From JBJMLO01 sp045805265 (GTDB lineage Bacteria; Actinomycetota; UBA4738; JACQTL01): a stretch of 64,000 nt of DNA. Below the pieces are notes generated by a model, which worked only from the letters and a program-made list of their open reading frames with translations, was not told the DNA's origin and did not search any database. This document shows positions 44,148 to 52,644 of this stretch, piece by piece; position 1 is the stretch's first letter, and every line of letters begins with the position of its first letter. The stretch spans positions 248,001 to 312,000 of the forward strand of contig JBJMLO010000011.1 in the NCBI GenBank assembly GCA_045805265.1, written 5' to 3'. A program made the position numbers and the translations under genes.

Positions 44148-45283
44148 AGAGCGGACCAGCGCAGGATCGCGCCGACGTCGTCCTTGGGGCCGGCGTCGCG
44201 GGGGACGACCCGGACCCCGCCGCCGGTCCCGAGGGTGCCCCGGACGAGCACGTCGACCAGCCGGGCCTCCTGGATGTCGCCGGCGCCCGGCCCGAGCGCC
44301 TCGAGGTCGCCCCGGCGGGCGCCCACGTGCGTCGGAGCCGGCCCGAACCAGGCCGTGCGATCGTCGTCCGGATCGTCCGCGACGAGCAGGACCTCCACCT
44401 GGGCCCGTCGCAGCGCTTCCAGCACCGCTTCGGGCCCGTCCGCCGCGCGGTCCTCCTGGCCTCGCTCCATGTGGAAGTGCTCGATTAGCGCGGCGGTCTC
44501 CTCGGCGGGAACCTCCGAGGCAGCGTCCTCGACCTCCCGGGGGAGGTGCCCCGGATGGGCGGCGCTTTCGGGAACCCGCCGGTGGATCTGCCGGACCAGG
44601 GCGCGCCACCGCTCGGGCAGCGCCTCGCGGACCAGCGACACGGCCCGGACGTCGCCGGAGAGGATGACGACCTTCGCGTCGACGGTCCCGGCCAGCTTCG
44701 CCGCCTGCTCGGCGACGTCGTGGGCGTTGTGCTCCCACGTGTTCTCGGCGCGCTGCTGGTAGCGCCGCTGCGACCACCCGCCGGGCCCCACCTTGCTGAT
44801 GGGGAAGTCGCTCCCCTCCACCTCACGCTCGATCTCCGGGCCCTCCAGGCGGACGCCGAACAGGTCGGCGCCCGTTCGGTCGGTGAGGATCGCGACGAAC
44901 GGGATCCGATCCTGGCGCCACCGGACAATCGGCAGGAGGTCCGGCAGGGGCGACCACCGCGCCCGGTCGCGCGGCTCCGGCCGCTCGCCGTACTCCACGT
45001 GGATCATGTCCTTGGAGTTCGCGATCGCGCCCAGGCTGTTCCCCCGCCGGTGCGCGTCCGGCACCACTTGGTCGATGGCCCGCAGCGGCGCCTGGGGGAC
45101 ACCGGCGTCCTCCAGGCGGTCCCGTAACGACTTCCATCTGGCCTGGGAGCGCTGGGACGCGTTGTCGATCGCCGCCTCGGTCGCGAGGTAGACGGACGCG
45201 AATGGGCCGGGCTGGCGGCAGGCCAGCTCGACGAGCGCGGGCGCCGTGATGCCTCCCGGCGGCGTGGCTGCGGCAGATTCCAT
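44144..45283 (-). CDS. Bacterial archaeo-eukaryotic release factor-like protein, family 2 (baeRF2/Rv2629-like)
   Basis: A 379-residue cytosolic protein matching the baeRF2 family: strand AILTDRTGADLF, the W-S-Q-R-R motif (GGWSQRRYQ) with NTWEHNAHDV, then VVILSGDVRA and a C-terminal eL30-like domain with EVLLVADDPD. These proteins resemble the central and C-terminal domains of eRF1 and of the mycobacterial dormancy protein Rv2629, and are predicted to act on stalled ribosomes; direct evidence is limited. The ATG at 45283 has AAGGAGC just upstream. A 10-bp hairpin (45305-45330) lies in the divergent promoter region. Confidence 0.8.
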   Translation of the reverse strand: MESAAATPPGGITAPALVELACRQPGPFASVYLATEAAIDNASQRSQARWKSLRDRLEDAGVPQAPLRAIDQVVPDAHRRGNSLGAIANSKDMIHVEYGERPEPRDRARWSPLPDLLPIVRWRQDRIPFVAILTDRTGADLFGVRLEGPEIEREVEGSDFPISKVGPGGWSQRRYQQRAENTWEHNAHDVAEQAAKLAGTVDAKVVILSGDVRAVSLVREALPERWRALVRQIHRRVPESAAHPGHLPREVEDAASEVPAEETAALIEHFHMERGQEDRAADGPEAVLEALRRAQVEVLLVADDPDDDRTAWFGPAPTHVGARRGDLEALGPGAGDIQEARLVDVLVRGTLGTGGGVRVVPRDAGPKDDVGAILRWSAL

Positions 45284-45304
45284 TGGACGCTCCTTCCGTC
45301 CGTG

Positions 45305-45330
45305 GGCGCGCCCCGGTAGCGGGGCGTGCC
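45305..45330. promoter_or_regulatory. Strong hairpin in the divergent baeRF2/pfkB spacer
   Basis: GGCGCGCCCC and GGGGCGTGCC pair over 10 bp (one G-T) around a 6-nt loop, 22 nt upstream of the baeRF2 start. It may fold in the leader of either mRNA or act as an insulating structure. Confidence 0.4.
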
Positions 45331-45385
45331 ACCTTCCTCGCCTACCCGCTTCGGCGCGCGCCCAAAACGGGAAAGATGAACCACC

Positions 45386-46204
45386 GTGCGAGCTGCCGTG
45401 GTGGGGCACGTCGAGTGGGTGGACTTCGCCCGGGTGCCTGCCGTGCCGGCGCCGGGCGAGATCGTCCACGCCTCGGAATGGTTCTCCGAGCCGGCCGGCG
45501 GAGGCGCCGTGGCGGCGGTCCAGCTGACCCGGCTGGCCGGCGGCTGCACGTTCTACACGGCGCTCGGCGACGACGACTTGGGCCACGCCTCCGTCGACCG
45601 CCTGCGGGAGCTCGGCGTCCGGGTCGAGGCCGTCTTCCGGCCGGTGCGGCAGCGCCGGGGGTTCACGTTCCTCGACGACCGGGGCGAGCGGACCATCACG
45701 GTGCTGGGCGAGCGCCTCGGGCCGGACGGCGCCGACCCCCTTCCGTGGGAGGAGCTGCGCGACGCCGAGGGCGTGTACTTCACGGCCGGGGACCGCGCCG
45801 CCCTCCGGCGGGCCCGGGACGCGAGGGTGGTGGTGGCGACGACGCGGGTCATGCCGGTGCTGCGGGAGGCGGGCGTGCGCTTCGACGCCGTGGTGGGCAG
45901 CGCGCGGGACGCCAGCGAGCGCTACGAGCCGATCGAGCCGCCCCCGGGCGCCGTCGTCATGACCGAGGGCAAAGCGGGCGGCGGCTGGACGACGGAGGAC
46001 GGCCGCTCGGGTCGGTGGGAGCCGGCGCCGCTCCCCGGCCCGGTCCGCGACGCGTACGGCTGCGGCGACTCGTTCGCCGGAGGCCTCACCTTCGGCCTGG
46101 CCTCGGGCGAGCCGATCGAGGACGCCGTGGCGCTCGGCGCGGTGTGCGGCGCGACGTGCCTGACCGGCCGGGGACCCTACGAGCGCCAGCACATGCTGGG
46201 CTGA
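45386..46204 (+). CDS. PfkB-family carbohydrate kinase
   Basis: A 272-residue kinase of the ribokinase/PfkB family. The N-terminal Gly motif is SEPAGGGAVAAVQLTRLAG, and the second signature DAYGCGDSFAGG carries the catalytic Asp228 and anion hole. The lid and substrate contacts are compatible with ribokinase-like sugars, nucleosides or other small alcohols. It is short compared with E. coli ribokinase (309). The start is GTG at 45386. Not in an operon with a sugar transporter; substrate unknown. Confidence 0.8.
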   Translation: MRAAVVGHVEWVDFARVPAVPAPGEIVHASEWFSEPAGGGAVAAVQLTRLAGGCTFYTALGDDDLGHASVDRLRELGVRVEAVFRPVRQRRGFTFLDDRGERTITVLGERLGPDGADPLPWEELRDAEGVYFTAGDRAALRRARDARVVVATTRVMPVLREAGVRFDAVVGSARDASERYEPIEPPPGAVVMTEGKAGGGWTTEDGRSGRWEPAPLPGPVRDAYGCGDSFAGGLTFGLASGEPIEDAVALGAVCGATCLTGRGPYERQHMLG

Positions 46205-46236
46205 AGGCGCCGGCCGGTCCCGAGCGATGCCGCTGC

Positions 46237-46242
46237 TACAGT
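46237..46242 (+). promoter_or_regulatory. -10 element for a leaderless mRNA (PLP decarboxylase)
   Basis: TACAGT ends 9 nt before the ATG at 46252. Confidence 0.4.
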
Positions 46243-46251
46243 CGGCGGCCG

Positions 46252-47685
46252 ATGTCAGTCCAACGACCGCTTCCCCTGGAACCGAGCCCGGACGAGATGC
46301 GGCACATGGCGGCGGCGGTCACCGAGCTCCTGGTCCAGCACATCGAGTCGCTCCCCGGCATGCCCGCGGCCGACTTCGACGGGGTCGAGGACCTCGTGGA
46401 ATCCCTGCGCGAGGCCGCCCCCGAGCGCGGCACGGCGTTCGACGACCTGGTCCGGCAGGTCGGCGAGGCCGCCGTCCGGGGGTTCAACACCGCCGGGCCC
46501 GGCTACCTCGCGTACATCCCCGGCGGCGGCCTGTGGTCGGCGGCCGTGGCCGACTTCCTGGCGGCCGGCCTGAACCGGTTCGTCGGCGTGTGGAACGCGG
46601 CACCCGCGCTGGTGCAGATGGAATGGCAGGCGATCCGGTGGCTGGCCGACGCGTTCGGGTACCCGCCGGCAGCGAGCGGGATCTTCACCAGCGGCGGCTC
46701 GATGTCGAACTTCTCGGGAATCGTCACGGCCCGCCGGGCGCTGCTCGGAGAGGAGACGGCCGGCGGCACGATCTACGTGAGCGAGCAGGCCCACGTGTCG
46801 GTGCTGAAGGCCGCGGTCCTGGCCGGGTTCCCACGGGCGAACGTGCGCGCGCTCCCGCCGGACGCGGGCCTGCGCCTGGATCCGGGCGCGCTGCGAGAGG
46901 CCGTGCGGGCCGACCGCGAGGCGGGGCTGCGCCCGTTCCTGGTGGTGGCCAGCGCCGGCACCACGAACACCGGCGCGGTCGACCCGATCGGCCCGATCGC
47001 CGACCTCGCGGCCGATGAGGGTCTGTGGCTGCACGTGGACGCGGCGTACGGGGGGTTCTTCCGGCTGACCGAGCGCGGCCGGACGGCCTTCGCCGGCATC
47101 GACCGGGCCGACTCGATCACGCTCGACCCGCACAAGGCGATGTTTCTCCCGTACGGCACGGGGTGCCTGCTGGTCCGGGAGGGGCGCCGGCTCCGCGAGG
47201 CCCACGACGTGCACGAGGCCGAGTACCTCCAGGACCTGGCCAGCGACGAGCTCACGCCGAACTTCACCGACCTGTCCCCGGAGCTGTCGCGGGACTTCCG
47301 GGGCCTGCGGGTGTGGCTCCCGCTCAAGCTGCACGGGCTGGGGGCCTTCCGCGAGGCGCTCGACGAGAAGCTCGACCTGACACGGGTGCTGTACGAGGGC
47401 ATCCACGACGCCCCGGGAATCGTCGTGCCGTGGGAGCCGGAGCTGAGCGTGGTGGCCTTCCACCTGGAGCCCGACGGGGCTTCGGCGGCGGACGCCGGGG
47501 AGGCGACCCGGCTCCTGCTGGAGCGGATCAACGCCTCGCGGCGCGTGTTCCTGTCCAGCACGACGATCGACGGACGGATGATCCTGCGGGCCTGCATCGT
47601 CAGCCACCGCACGCACCGGGACCGCATCGACGAGGCCGTGGACATCATCTGCCGCGCCGCCGGGGAGCTCGCCACCGGACGCTGA
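46252..47685 (+). CDS. Group II pyridoxal-dependent decarboxylase family protein
   Basis: A 477-residue PLP enzyme of the aromatic-L-amino-acid/glutamate decarboxylase family. Diagnostic pieces are PGYLAYIPGGG (N-terminal arm), TSGGSMSNFSG, SEQAHVSV with the His that stacks on the cofactor, DAAYGGFF with the Asp that holds the pyridine N, and DPHKAMF with PLP-lysine K295. Substrate (aromatic amino acid, glutamate, aspartate, or another) cannot be fixed. The longer open frame upstream is shadow; the ATG at 46252 has a -10 hexamer 9 nt upstream. Confidence 0.85.
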   Translation: MSVQRPLPLEPSPDEMRHMAAAVTELLVQHIESLPGMPAADFDGVEDLVESLREAAPERGTAFDDLVRQVGEAAVRGFNTAGPGYLAYIPGGGLWSAAVADFLAAGLNRFVGVWNAAPALVQMEWQAIRWLADAFGYPPAASGIFTSGGSMSNFSGIVTARRALLGEETAGGTIYVSEQAHVSVLKAAVLAGFPRANVRALPPDAGLRLDPGALREAVRADREAGLRPFLVVASAGTTNTGAVDPIGPIADLAADEGLWLHVDAAYGGFFRLTERGRTAFAGIDRADSITLDPHKAMFLPYGTGCLLVREGRRLREAHDVHEAEYLQDLASDELTPNFTDLSPELSRDFRGLRVWLPLKLHGLGAFREALDEKLDLTRVLYEGIHDAPGIVVPWEPELSVVAFHLEPDGASAADAGEATRLLLERINASRRVFLSSTTIDGRMILRACIVSHRTHRDRIDEAVDIICRAAGELATGR

Positions 47686-47703
47686 CCGGCCGGAACGCGG
47701 CCC

Positions 47704-49263
47704 TCAGCTCGCGCGGCGGCGCGGTTCCTCCCCGGACCGGGCGCGGAGCGGGCCCGGAGCCTCCTCCAGCCGGTGCTGGCCGCGGCGCACCATCCACGAG
47801 CCGCCGCACCGGATGCTGCGGCTGGGGCGCCGGACCGTGTCGACGTACTGCCAGTCGGCCTGGACCCGCTCCGGCGTGACGTCCACCAGCAGGAAGCCGT
47901 GGCTGTCGAGCTCGCAGAACGCGATATGGGGGTTGTCCTCGACGATCTCCCGCTCGATCGGGACCGAGCGGGTCCGGGGCTCCCACCCCGCCTCCTCGTC
48001 CAGGTTCTCGGACGTGGCGCTCGTCGTGCAGAACTCGACGGCCACCGAGCGCTCCTCGGGGTCGTGGGAGCCGAGCTTGAGGTCGCACGCCCAGGACGAG
48101 TGGACGTCTCCGGACAGGAACACGACGTCGCGCACGTCGTGGTCCGTGATGTCGTGGATCAGGCGCCGCCGCTCCGCCGGGTAGCCGTCCCACTGGTCCG
48201 GCTCGGGCCCCTGGTCCCTTGGTGTCAGGACGCCGAGCTCGGACAGCGGCTCACCGACATCCTCCGGCATGTAGTCCGTCCTGACCTGGCCGATCATCAC
48301 GCCGTTGCCGATCAGCCGCCAGGCCGCGCGCGACTGCGTGAGCTCACCGGTGAACCATTCGAACTGCTCGGCGCCCAGCAGGGTGCGATCCTCCCGCTCC
48401 ACCTCCGCCCCCGAGGCCTGGTGGTCGCGCCGGGTCCGCGTGTCGAGGAGGATGAGGTCCGCGAGCTCGCCCAGATGCATTGTGCGAAAGAGCCGCGTGG
48501 CGTCCTCGGAGTCCGGCATCCGCACGGGCATCCACTCCCGCCACGCCCGGAACGCGTCGGCTCGCCGCCGGTCCCACCGGCCGTCGGCCGGGGGAACGTG
48601 CTTCTTGGCACCGCCCCGCCACGCGTTGTCGGCGAACTCGTGGTCGTCGGGGATCGCCACGACCGGATGGCGGAGGTGCATGCGCTGCATGTCCGGGTCC
48701 CGCCGGGACTGCGCGTACCGGCGCCGGTAGTCCTCGAGCGTCCGGCACCGGTGGGCCGGCTCGAACGGGCGCCCGATCCGCGTGCCGAGCCCCTTGTCGG
48801 CGTTCCCGTATTCGTAGATGTAATCGCCCAGGCACAGCACTAGGTCGAGGTCGTCGAGGTCGGCCATCCTGGCCAGGGCGTTGAAGTACCCGGCGGTGAA
48901 CTTGGCGCAGGAGAACACCGCGATACGGAGGTGCTCGACCGCGCCCTCGGGGGTCGTGCGGGTCCGGCCCACCGGCGAGCGCTCCTCGCCGTCGTCGAAG
49001 GCGAAGAAGTACGTGGTCGCGGGGTCCAGGCCGTCCGCGTCCACGTGCACGGTGTGGTCGCGTTCGGGCAGGGCGAGGGCCTCGCCCCTGGCGACCACGT
49101 GGCGGAGGTCGGGGTCCCGGGCGACGACCCACGTGAGCGCAACGGGGCCGAGGCTCGGCGGGACGCATCGCGTCCAGAGCACGACCCGGTCGGGCAGGGG
49201 GTCCCCGCTCGCGACCCCTGAGGTGAACATGCTCCGGACGTTCCCGCGGGGCGCTGCGGTCAT
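47704..49263 (-). CDS. PhoD-family alkaline phosphatase/phosphodiesterase
   Basis: A 519-residue metallophosphatase. The N-terminal Ig-like domain (FTSGVASGDPLPDRVVLWTR) leads into the PhoD catalytic core with FSCAKF, LCLGDYIYEYG, IPDDHEFADNAW and FLSGDVHSSW, which hold the metal-binding Asp, Asn and His residues. PhoD enzymes need calcium and iron and release phosphate from mono- and diesters outside the cell, usually via Tat. No Tat signal is visible here, so export is uncertain or the start is missed. GGAGGA sits at the start. Confidence 0.85.
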   Translation of the reverse strand: MTAAPRGNVRSMFTSGVASGDPLPDRVVLWTRCVPPSLGPVALTWVVARDPDLRHVVARGEALALPERDHTVHVDADGLDPATTYFFAFDDGEERSPVGRTRTTPEGAVEHLRIAVFSCAKFTAGYFNALARMADLDDLDLVLCLGDYIYEYGNADKGLGTRIGRPFEPAHRCRTLEDYRRRYAQSRRDPDMQRMHLRHPVVAIPDDHEFADNAWRGGAKKHVPPADGRWDRRRADAFRAWREWMPVRMPDSEDATRLFRTMHLGELADLILLDTRTRRDHQASGAEVEREDRTLLGAEQFEWFTGELTQSRAAWRLIGNGVMIGQVRTDYMPEDVGEPLSELGVLTPRDQGPEPDQWDGYPAERRRLIHDITDHDVRDVVFLSGDVHSSWACDLKLGSHDPEERSVAVEFCTTSATSENLDEEAGWEPRTRSVPIEREIVEDNPHIAFCELDSHGFLLVDVTPERVQADWQYVDTVRRPSRSIRCGGSWMVRRGQHRLEEAPGPLRARSGEEPRRRAS

Positions 49264-49289
49264 TCCTCCGCCGGGATCGTGAACGAATT

Positions 49290-49667
49290 TCAGCCCCGGG
49301 AGATCGCCCCTGCCAGGTCGCGCATGCTGACCATGCCGATCACCCGGTCGTCCTCCACCACCGGGAGGTGCCGGAACCCGCCGGTCAGCATGCGGTCGAG
49401 GGCCTCGCCGAGGGTGGCGCCGGGGGCGATGACCTGGGGGTCGGGAGTCATCCGGTCCCGGACCAGGGACGTCCGGCCGTGGTCGGAGGTCCCCGACAGG
49501 GCGCGCACGATGTCTCGCTCCGTGAAGATGCCGATGAGGCGGTCGCCGTCCATGACCAGCGACGACCCCGTGCGCCGGGCGTACATCCCGCTCGCGGCCT
49601 GCCGCACGGTGGCGCTCGGGGTCACGACGACGAGGTCGGGGTTCATCACGTCGCGAACGGTCGTCAT
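49290..49667 (-). CDS. CBS-domain pair protein
   Basis: A 125-residue cytosolic protein made of two CBS domains, with DVMNPDLVVVTP and RDRMTPDPQVIAPG at the starts and matching GIFTERDIVRAL and GMVSMRDLAGAI ends. Such stand-alone Bateman modules bind adenine nucleotides and often act as energy sensors, in actinobacteria linked to dormancy and redox responses. GGGAGGCTCG precedes the ATG; a -10 hexamer TAGGCT is at 49693-49698. The upstream region contains one of two copies of a promoter-hairpin cassette. Confidence 0.85.
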   Translation of the reverse strand: MTTVRDVMNPDLVVVTPSATVRQAASGMYARRTGSSLVMDGDRLIGIFTERDIVRALSGTSDHGRTSLVRDRMTPDPQVIAPGATLGEALDRMLTGGFRHLPVVEDDRVIGMVSMRDLAGAISRG

Positions 49668-49692
49668 CGAGCCTCCCGGTCTGACTCTGCGA

Positions 49693-49698
49693 AGCCTA
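49693..49698 (-). promoter_or_regulatory. -10 element for the CBS gene
   Basis: TAGGCT on the minus strand, about 25 nt before the ATG at 49667; the same hexamer occurs in the matching position of the second cassette (53523-53528). Confidence 0.4.
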
Positions 49699-49728
49699 AC
49701 CTCCGCCCGCCTGGCGCGGCGCGGGGAA

Positions 49729-49762
49729 GAAAGAGCGACAAGACCCGTTCCCCGGCTTGACC
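49729..49762. promoter_or_regulatory. Conserved upstream box and -35 of cassette A
   Basis: GAAAGAGCGACAAGACC starts 28 nt before a TTGACC -35 (49757-49762). The box recurs at exactly the same distance in cassette B, so it is probably a protein-binding site shared by this promoter and the divergent CBS gene. Confidence 0.5.
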
Positions 49763-49833
49763 GCGGCGGGCGGCGTTCGTATCGTTCGTGACGGAAACCG
49801 CTGGGACCTTCGGGTTCCGGCGGTTTCCATTTT
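49757..49833 (+). ncRNA. Promoter-hairpin cassette A, putative small RNA
   Basis: Promoter TTGACC (49757-49762), 17-bp spacer, TATCGT (49780-49785). Seven nt after the -10 a hairpin begins (49793-49828): GGAAACCGC pairs perfectly with GCGGTTTCC, then TGGGACC pairs with GGTTCCG around a UUCG loop closed by C-G, giving a 16-bp stem. ATTTT follows, like an intrinsic terminator. The transcript would be only about 40 nt. No reading frame follows for 180 bp. The copy at 53585-53663 has the same parts in the same order with one compensatory pair change (A-U to G-C). Alternatives: a leader or attenuator for the gene at 50019, or a mobile miniature element. Confidence 0.55.
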
Positions 49834-50018
49834 CCGTGCCCGCTCGCACACGTCGGACTGCCAGCCGTGCCCCTTCGCGAGAGTCACGGCCCCTCCTCAC
49901 GGCGCCCTTCGGAAGGCTCCCCGGGATGCCCGCCCGCGGCCTTGTGACACATCTGACTGCTTTCGTCCTCGCTGCCCCGGGTACGAATCAATCAACTCCT
50001 TCCGGACGGAGGCCTGCC

Positions 50019-50309
50019 ATGGCCGCACGAGCCCACCAACTCCTCGACGAAGACATCATGCTGGCGAGGTACGTGGAACGGGCCGAGCGCCACGAACGCG
50101 CCCGGGTGGAGTCCGCAGCGAATCCGGACGGCACGAGCGACCTCCTGCTGGCTCGGTACCTGCGGAACCTCCAGCGGCAGCCTCGCCCGGAGGGACCGAG
50201 CCTGGAACACAGCGACGTGCGGACCTGCGCCCACTGCGGCGCGCACGAGGAGTTCCTCACCACCCGCGGCAGCTGGGCCGAATGCCCGGCCTGCGGGCAC
50301 ATGGCCTGA
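50019..50309 (+). CDS. Small zinc-ribbon protein
   Basis: A 96-residue protein with a helical N-terminal half and a C-terminal zinc ribbon (CAHCGAHEEF and CPACGHMA, spacing 22). ACGGAGG lies 6 nt before the ATG at 50019. The longer frame upstream passes through the hairpin cassette and is not coding. No family recognised; small ribbons like this often bind nucleic acids or other proteins. Confidence 0.6.
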   Translation: MAARAHQLLDEDIMLARYVERAERHERARVESAANPDGTSDLLLARYLRNLQRQPRPEGPSLEHSDVRTCAHCGAHEEFLTTRGSWAECPACGHMA

Positions 50310-50378
50310 GCCCTCGAAGCTGCGCGTTCGGCTGTCCGCTGATCCCTCCGACCCCGACCGACCGGCCGCCCGTCCGTA

Positions 50379-50384
50379 TACGCT
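50379..50384 (+). promoter_or_regulatory. -10 element for the aminotransferase gene
   Basis: TACGCT, 28 nt before the ATG at 50413, gives a short leader carrying AGGGGAGG. It also argues against the GTG at 50386, which lies one nucleotide after it. Confidence 0.4.
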
Positions 50385-50412
50385 CGTGTCGTTCGGCATC
50401 CAGGGGAGGACC

Positions 50413-51603
50413 ATGGCCGCCAGTCCGGTGTCCGAGAGCAGTCGTCGCATTTTCGAGACCGCCCGCTCATTCGTCTCGTTCTTCGGGGAGTACGAACAGT
50501 GGATGGCCAGGGCCGGCCCGGAAACCTCCGACCTCACCGCGGGCAATCCCACCGAGCCGGCCATGGAGTCCTACGGCGAGGCGCTCCGGGCGGCCAGCCG
50601 ATCGGACGACCCCCAGTGGTTCGCGTACATGATGAGCCACCCCGACGCCCAGAAGGTGGCCGCCGCGGCGCTGAACGCGCGCCTGGGCACGGAGTACCGG
50701 CCCGAGGACATCCTGATGACGAACGCGGCCATGGCAGGGCTGGCCGTCACGCTCCGGGCCGTGTGCGACCCGGGAGACGAGGTCGTCATGGTGAGCCCGC
50801 CGCACTTCCTGTACGAGCCCATCCTGATGGCAACGGGCGCGTCGGCCGTCCGGGTGCGGATGCGGGAGGACTTCGACCTCGACGTCGAGGGCATCCGCGA
50901 CGCGATCACCGAGCGGACCCGCGCGATCATCGTCAACTCGCCGCACAACCCGACCGGCCGGATCTACCCGCCCTCGACGCTGCGGGCGCTGGCGGACGTG
51001 CTGACCGAGGCGTCCGAGCGGAACGGCCGCACGATCTACCTGCTGTCCGACGAGGCCTACCAGCGGATCGTGTTCGACGGGAACACGTTCGAGACGCCCA
51101 CGAAGTTCTACGCGCCGTCGTTCCTCATCTACACGCACGGGAAGACGCTGCTGACGCCGGGACAGCGGCTCGGGTACGTCGCGGTGCGGCCGGACTTGCC
51201 GGACCGCGAGGACGTCATCGGGGCGATCACCGTGTCCCAGCTGGTCAACGGGTGGGCCTGGCCGAACGCGCTGCTGCAGCACGCGCTGGGGGACATCGAG
51301 GCCATCACGATCGACGTCGGACACCTGCAGGAACGCCGCGACCGCATGGTTGCGGCCCTGCGCGAGGCGGGGTACGAGCTCCACGTTCCCGAGGCGGCGT
51401 TCTACCTGCTGGTGCGCTCGCCGGTCGAGGACGACGAGAAGTTCGTCCGGATGCTCGCGGAGCGGGACGTGTTCGTGATGCCGGGGTCGCTGCTGGAGTG
51501 CCCCGGGTTCTTCCGCATCTCGCTTACCGCCTCCGACGCGATGATCGAGCGCGCGTTGCCCGTGTTCGCCGAGGCCCTCGCCGAGGCCGGCGCGTCCGCG
51601 TGA
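50413..51603 (+). CDS. Fold-type I aminotransferase (class I/II)
   Basis: A 396-residue PLP enzyme of the AspC/AAT fold. PLP-lysine is K244 in YTHGKTLLTPGQRLGY; upstream are the pyridine-N Asp in SDEAY, the Asn in NSPHNPTG, and the Arg that binds the substrate carboxylate near the end (GFFRISL). AGGGGAGG precedes the ATG at 50413, which is preferred over the GTG at 50386. It sits 19 bp upstream of the exonuclease gene and may be cotranscribed. The exact amino acid is unknown. Confidence 0.85.
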   Translation: MAASPVSESSRRIFETARSFVSFFGEYEQWMARAGPETSDLTAGNPTEPAMESYGEALRAASRSDDPQWFAYMMSHPDAQKVAAAALNARLGTEYRPEDILMTNAAMAGLAVTLRAVCDPGDEVVMVSPPHFLYEPILMATGASAVRVRMREDFDLDVEGIRDAITERTRAIIVNSPHNPTGRIYPPSTLRALADVLTEASERNGRTIYLLSDEAYQRIVFDGNTFETPTKFYAPSFLIYTHGKTLLTPGQRLGYVAVRPDLPDREDVIGAITVSQLVNGWAWPNALLQHALGDIEAITIDVGHLQERRDRMVAALREAGYELHVPEAAFYLLVRSPVEDDEKFVRMLAERDVFVMPGSLLECPGFFRISLTASDAMIERALPVFAEALAEAGASA

Positions 51604-51622
51604 CGCACGCGTCGCTCCGGCC

Positions 51623-52525
51623 GTGACGACCCACCTGCTGCTCGACACTTCCAGTCTGATGTTCCGCGCGTTCTTCTCGGTGCCGGTCTCAGTCGTGGGC
51701 CGGGACCGCCGGCCGGTGAACGCGGTGCACGGCTACCTGGACATGACTGCCCGGCTGATCGACCGTGTCCGGCCCGACGAGTGCGTCCACGTGTTCGACA
51801 ACGACTGGCGGCCGGCGCCGCGCGTGGCCGAGTACGAGGGCTATAAGGCCCAGCGAGCGCCCGACCCCGAGGGGCTGCCGGAGCAGTTCGAGCTGCTGCG
51901 GGAGGTGCTCGAGGCGATGGGGCTGCCCCACGCCGAGGCTGAGGGGTGGGAGGCCGAGGACGCGATCGGCGCGCTGGCGGCGCGAGGGGGCCCGGACGAC
52001 CGGTTCGAGATCGTCACGGGCGACCGAGACCTGTTGCAGCTGGTCCGCGACCCTTTCGTGCGGGTGCTGTTCACCGTCCGCGGGGTGTCCGAGCTGCGGG
52101 AGTTCGACGAGGCCCGGGTGCTCGAGCACTACGGCGTCCCGGCCTCTCGGTACGCGGACTTCGCCACGCTGCGCGGGGACCCCTCCGACGGCCTGCCGGG
52201 CGTCCGCGGCGTCGGCGAGAAGACGGCCCGGGCGCTGGTCACGGCCTACGGGAGCCTGGACGAGCTACTGGAGGAGGCGCGTGCGGAACGCCGCCGCCCC
52301 GGGCCGCTGCGAGGCGCCGGGCGCCTGGTGACGACGCTCCGCGAATCCGAGGAGTACCTCGACGCGATGAGCCGCGTCGTGCCGATCCGCACGGACCTGG
52401 ACGTCGATGTCACGCGCACCGACCCGGACCCAGAGCGCCTCGACGAGCTCTCGAAGGCCCACCGCCTGGTCGGCCCGGTCGAGCGGCTGCAGCGAACTCT
52501 TGCCGGGGTGCGGCCGTCGCGCTGA
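51623..52525 (+). CDS. 5'-3' exonuclease (DNA polymerase I N-terminal type, FEN-like)
   Basis: A 300-residue stand-alone flap nuclease-like protein. Metal-binding Asp residues are in LLLDTSSLMFRAFF, VFDNDW, EGWEAEDAIG and VTGDRDLLQL; the helix-hairpin-helix appears as LPGVRGVGEKTARAL. This is the N-terminal domain of Pol I made as a separate protein, common in actinobacteria. It should trim RNA primers or flaps. The start is GTG. It is 19 bp downstream of the aminotransferase. Confidence 0.9.
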   Translation: MTTHLLLDTSSLMFRAFFSVPVSVVGRDRRPVNAVHGYLDMTARLIDRVRPDECVHVFDNDWRPAPRVAEYEGYKAQRAPDPEGLPEQFELLREVLEAMGLPHAEAEGWEAEDAIGALAARGGPDDRFEIVTGDRDLLQLVRDPFVRVLFTVRGVSELREFDEARVLEHYGVPASRYADFATLRGDPSDGLPGVRGVGEKTARALVTAYGSLDELLEEARAERRRPGPLRGAGRLVTTLRESEEYLDAMSRVVPIRTDLDVDVTRTDPDPERLDELSKAHRLVGPVERLQRTLAGVRPSR

Positions 52526-52598
52526 AGCGTCAGCGCTCCCGATTCGGCAGGGATCGGCGCACCGGGGAGGCCGATTCGAATGGAATGGCGCTCGCCCC

Positions 52599-52604
52599 TA
52601 CAGT
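52599..52604 (+). promoter_or_regulatory. Candidate -10 element for bioY
   Basis: TACAGT, with a predicted leader of about 34 nt before the ATG at 52645. No biotin-operator-like repeat was seen. Confidence 0.35.
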
Positions 52605-52644
52605 TCACGTGTCGATCCGACCGGCCCATCGGAAGGGAGCTGGG

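Noticed and set aside
52526..52644. Possible riboswitch or BirA operator upstream of bioY
   Set aside because: No conserved palindrome or folded aptamer-like element could be seen in the 119-bp gap.
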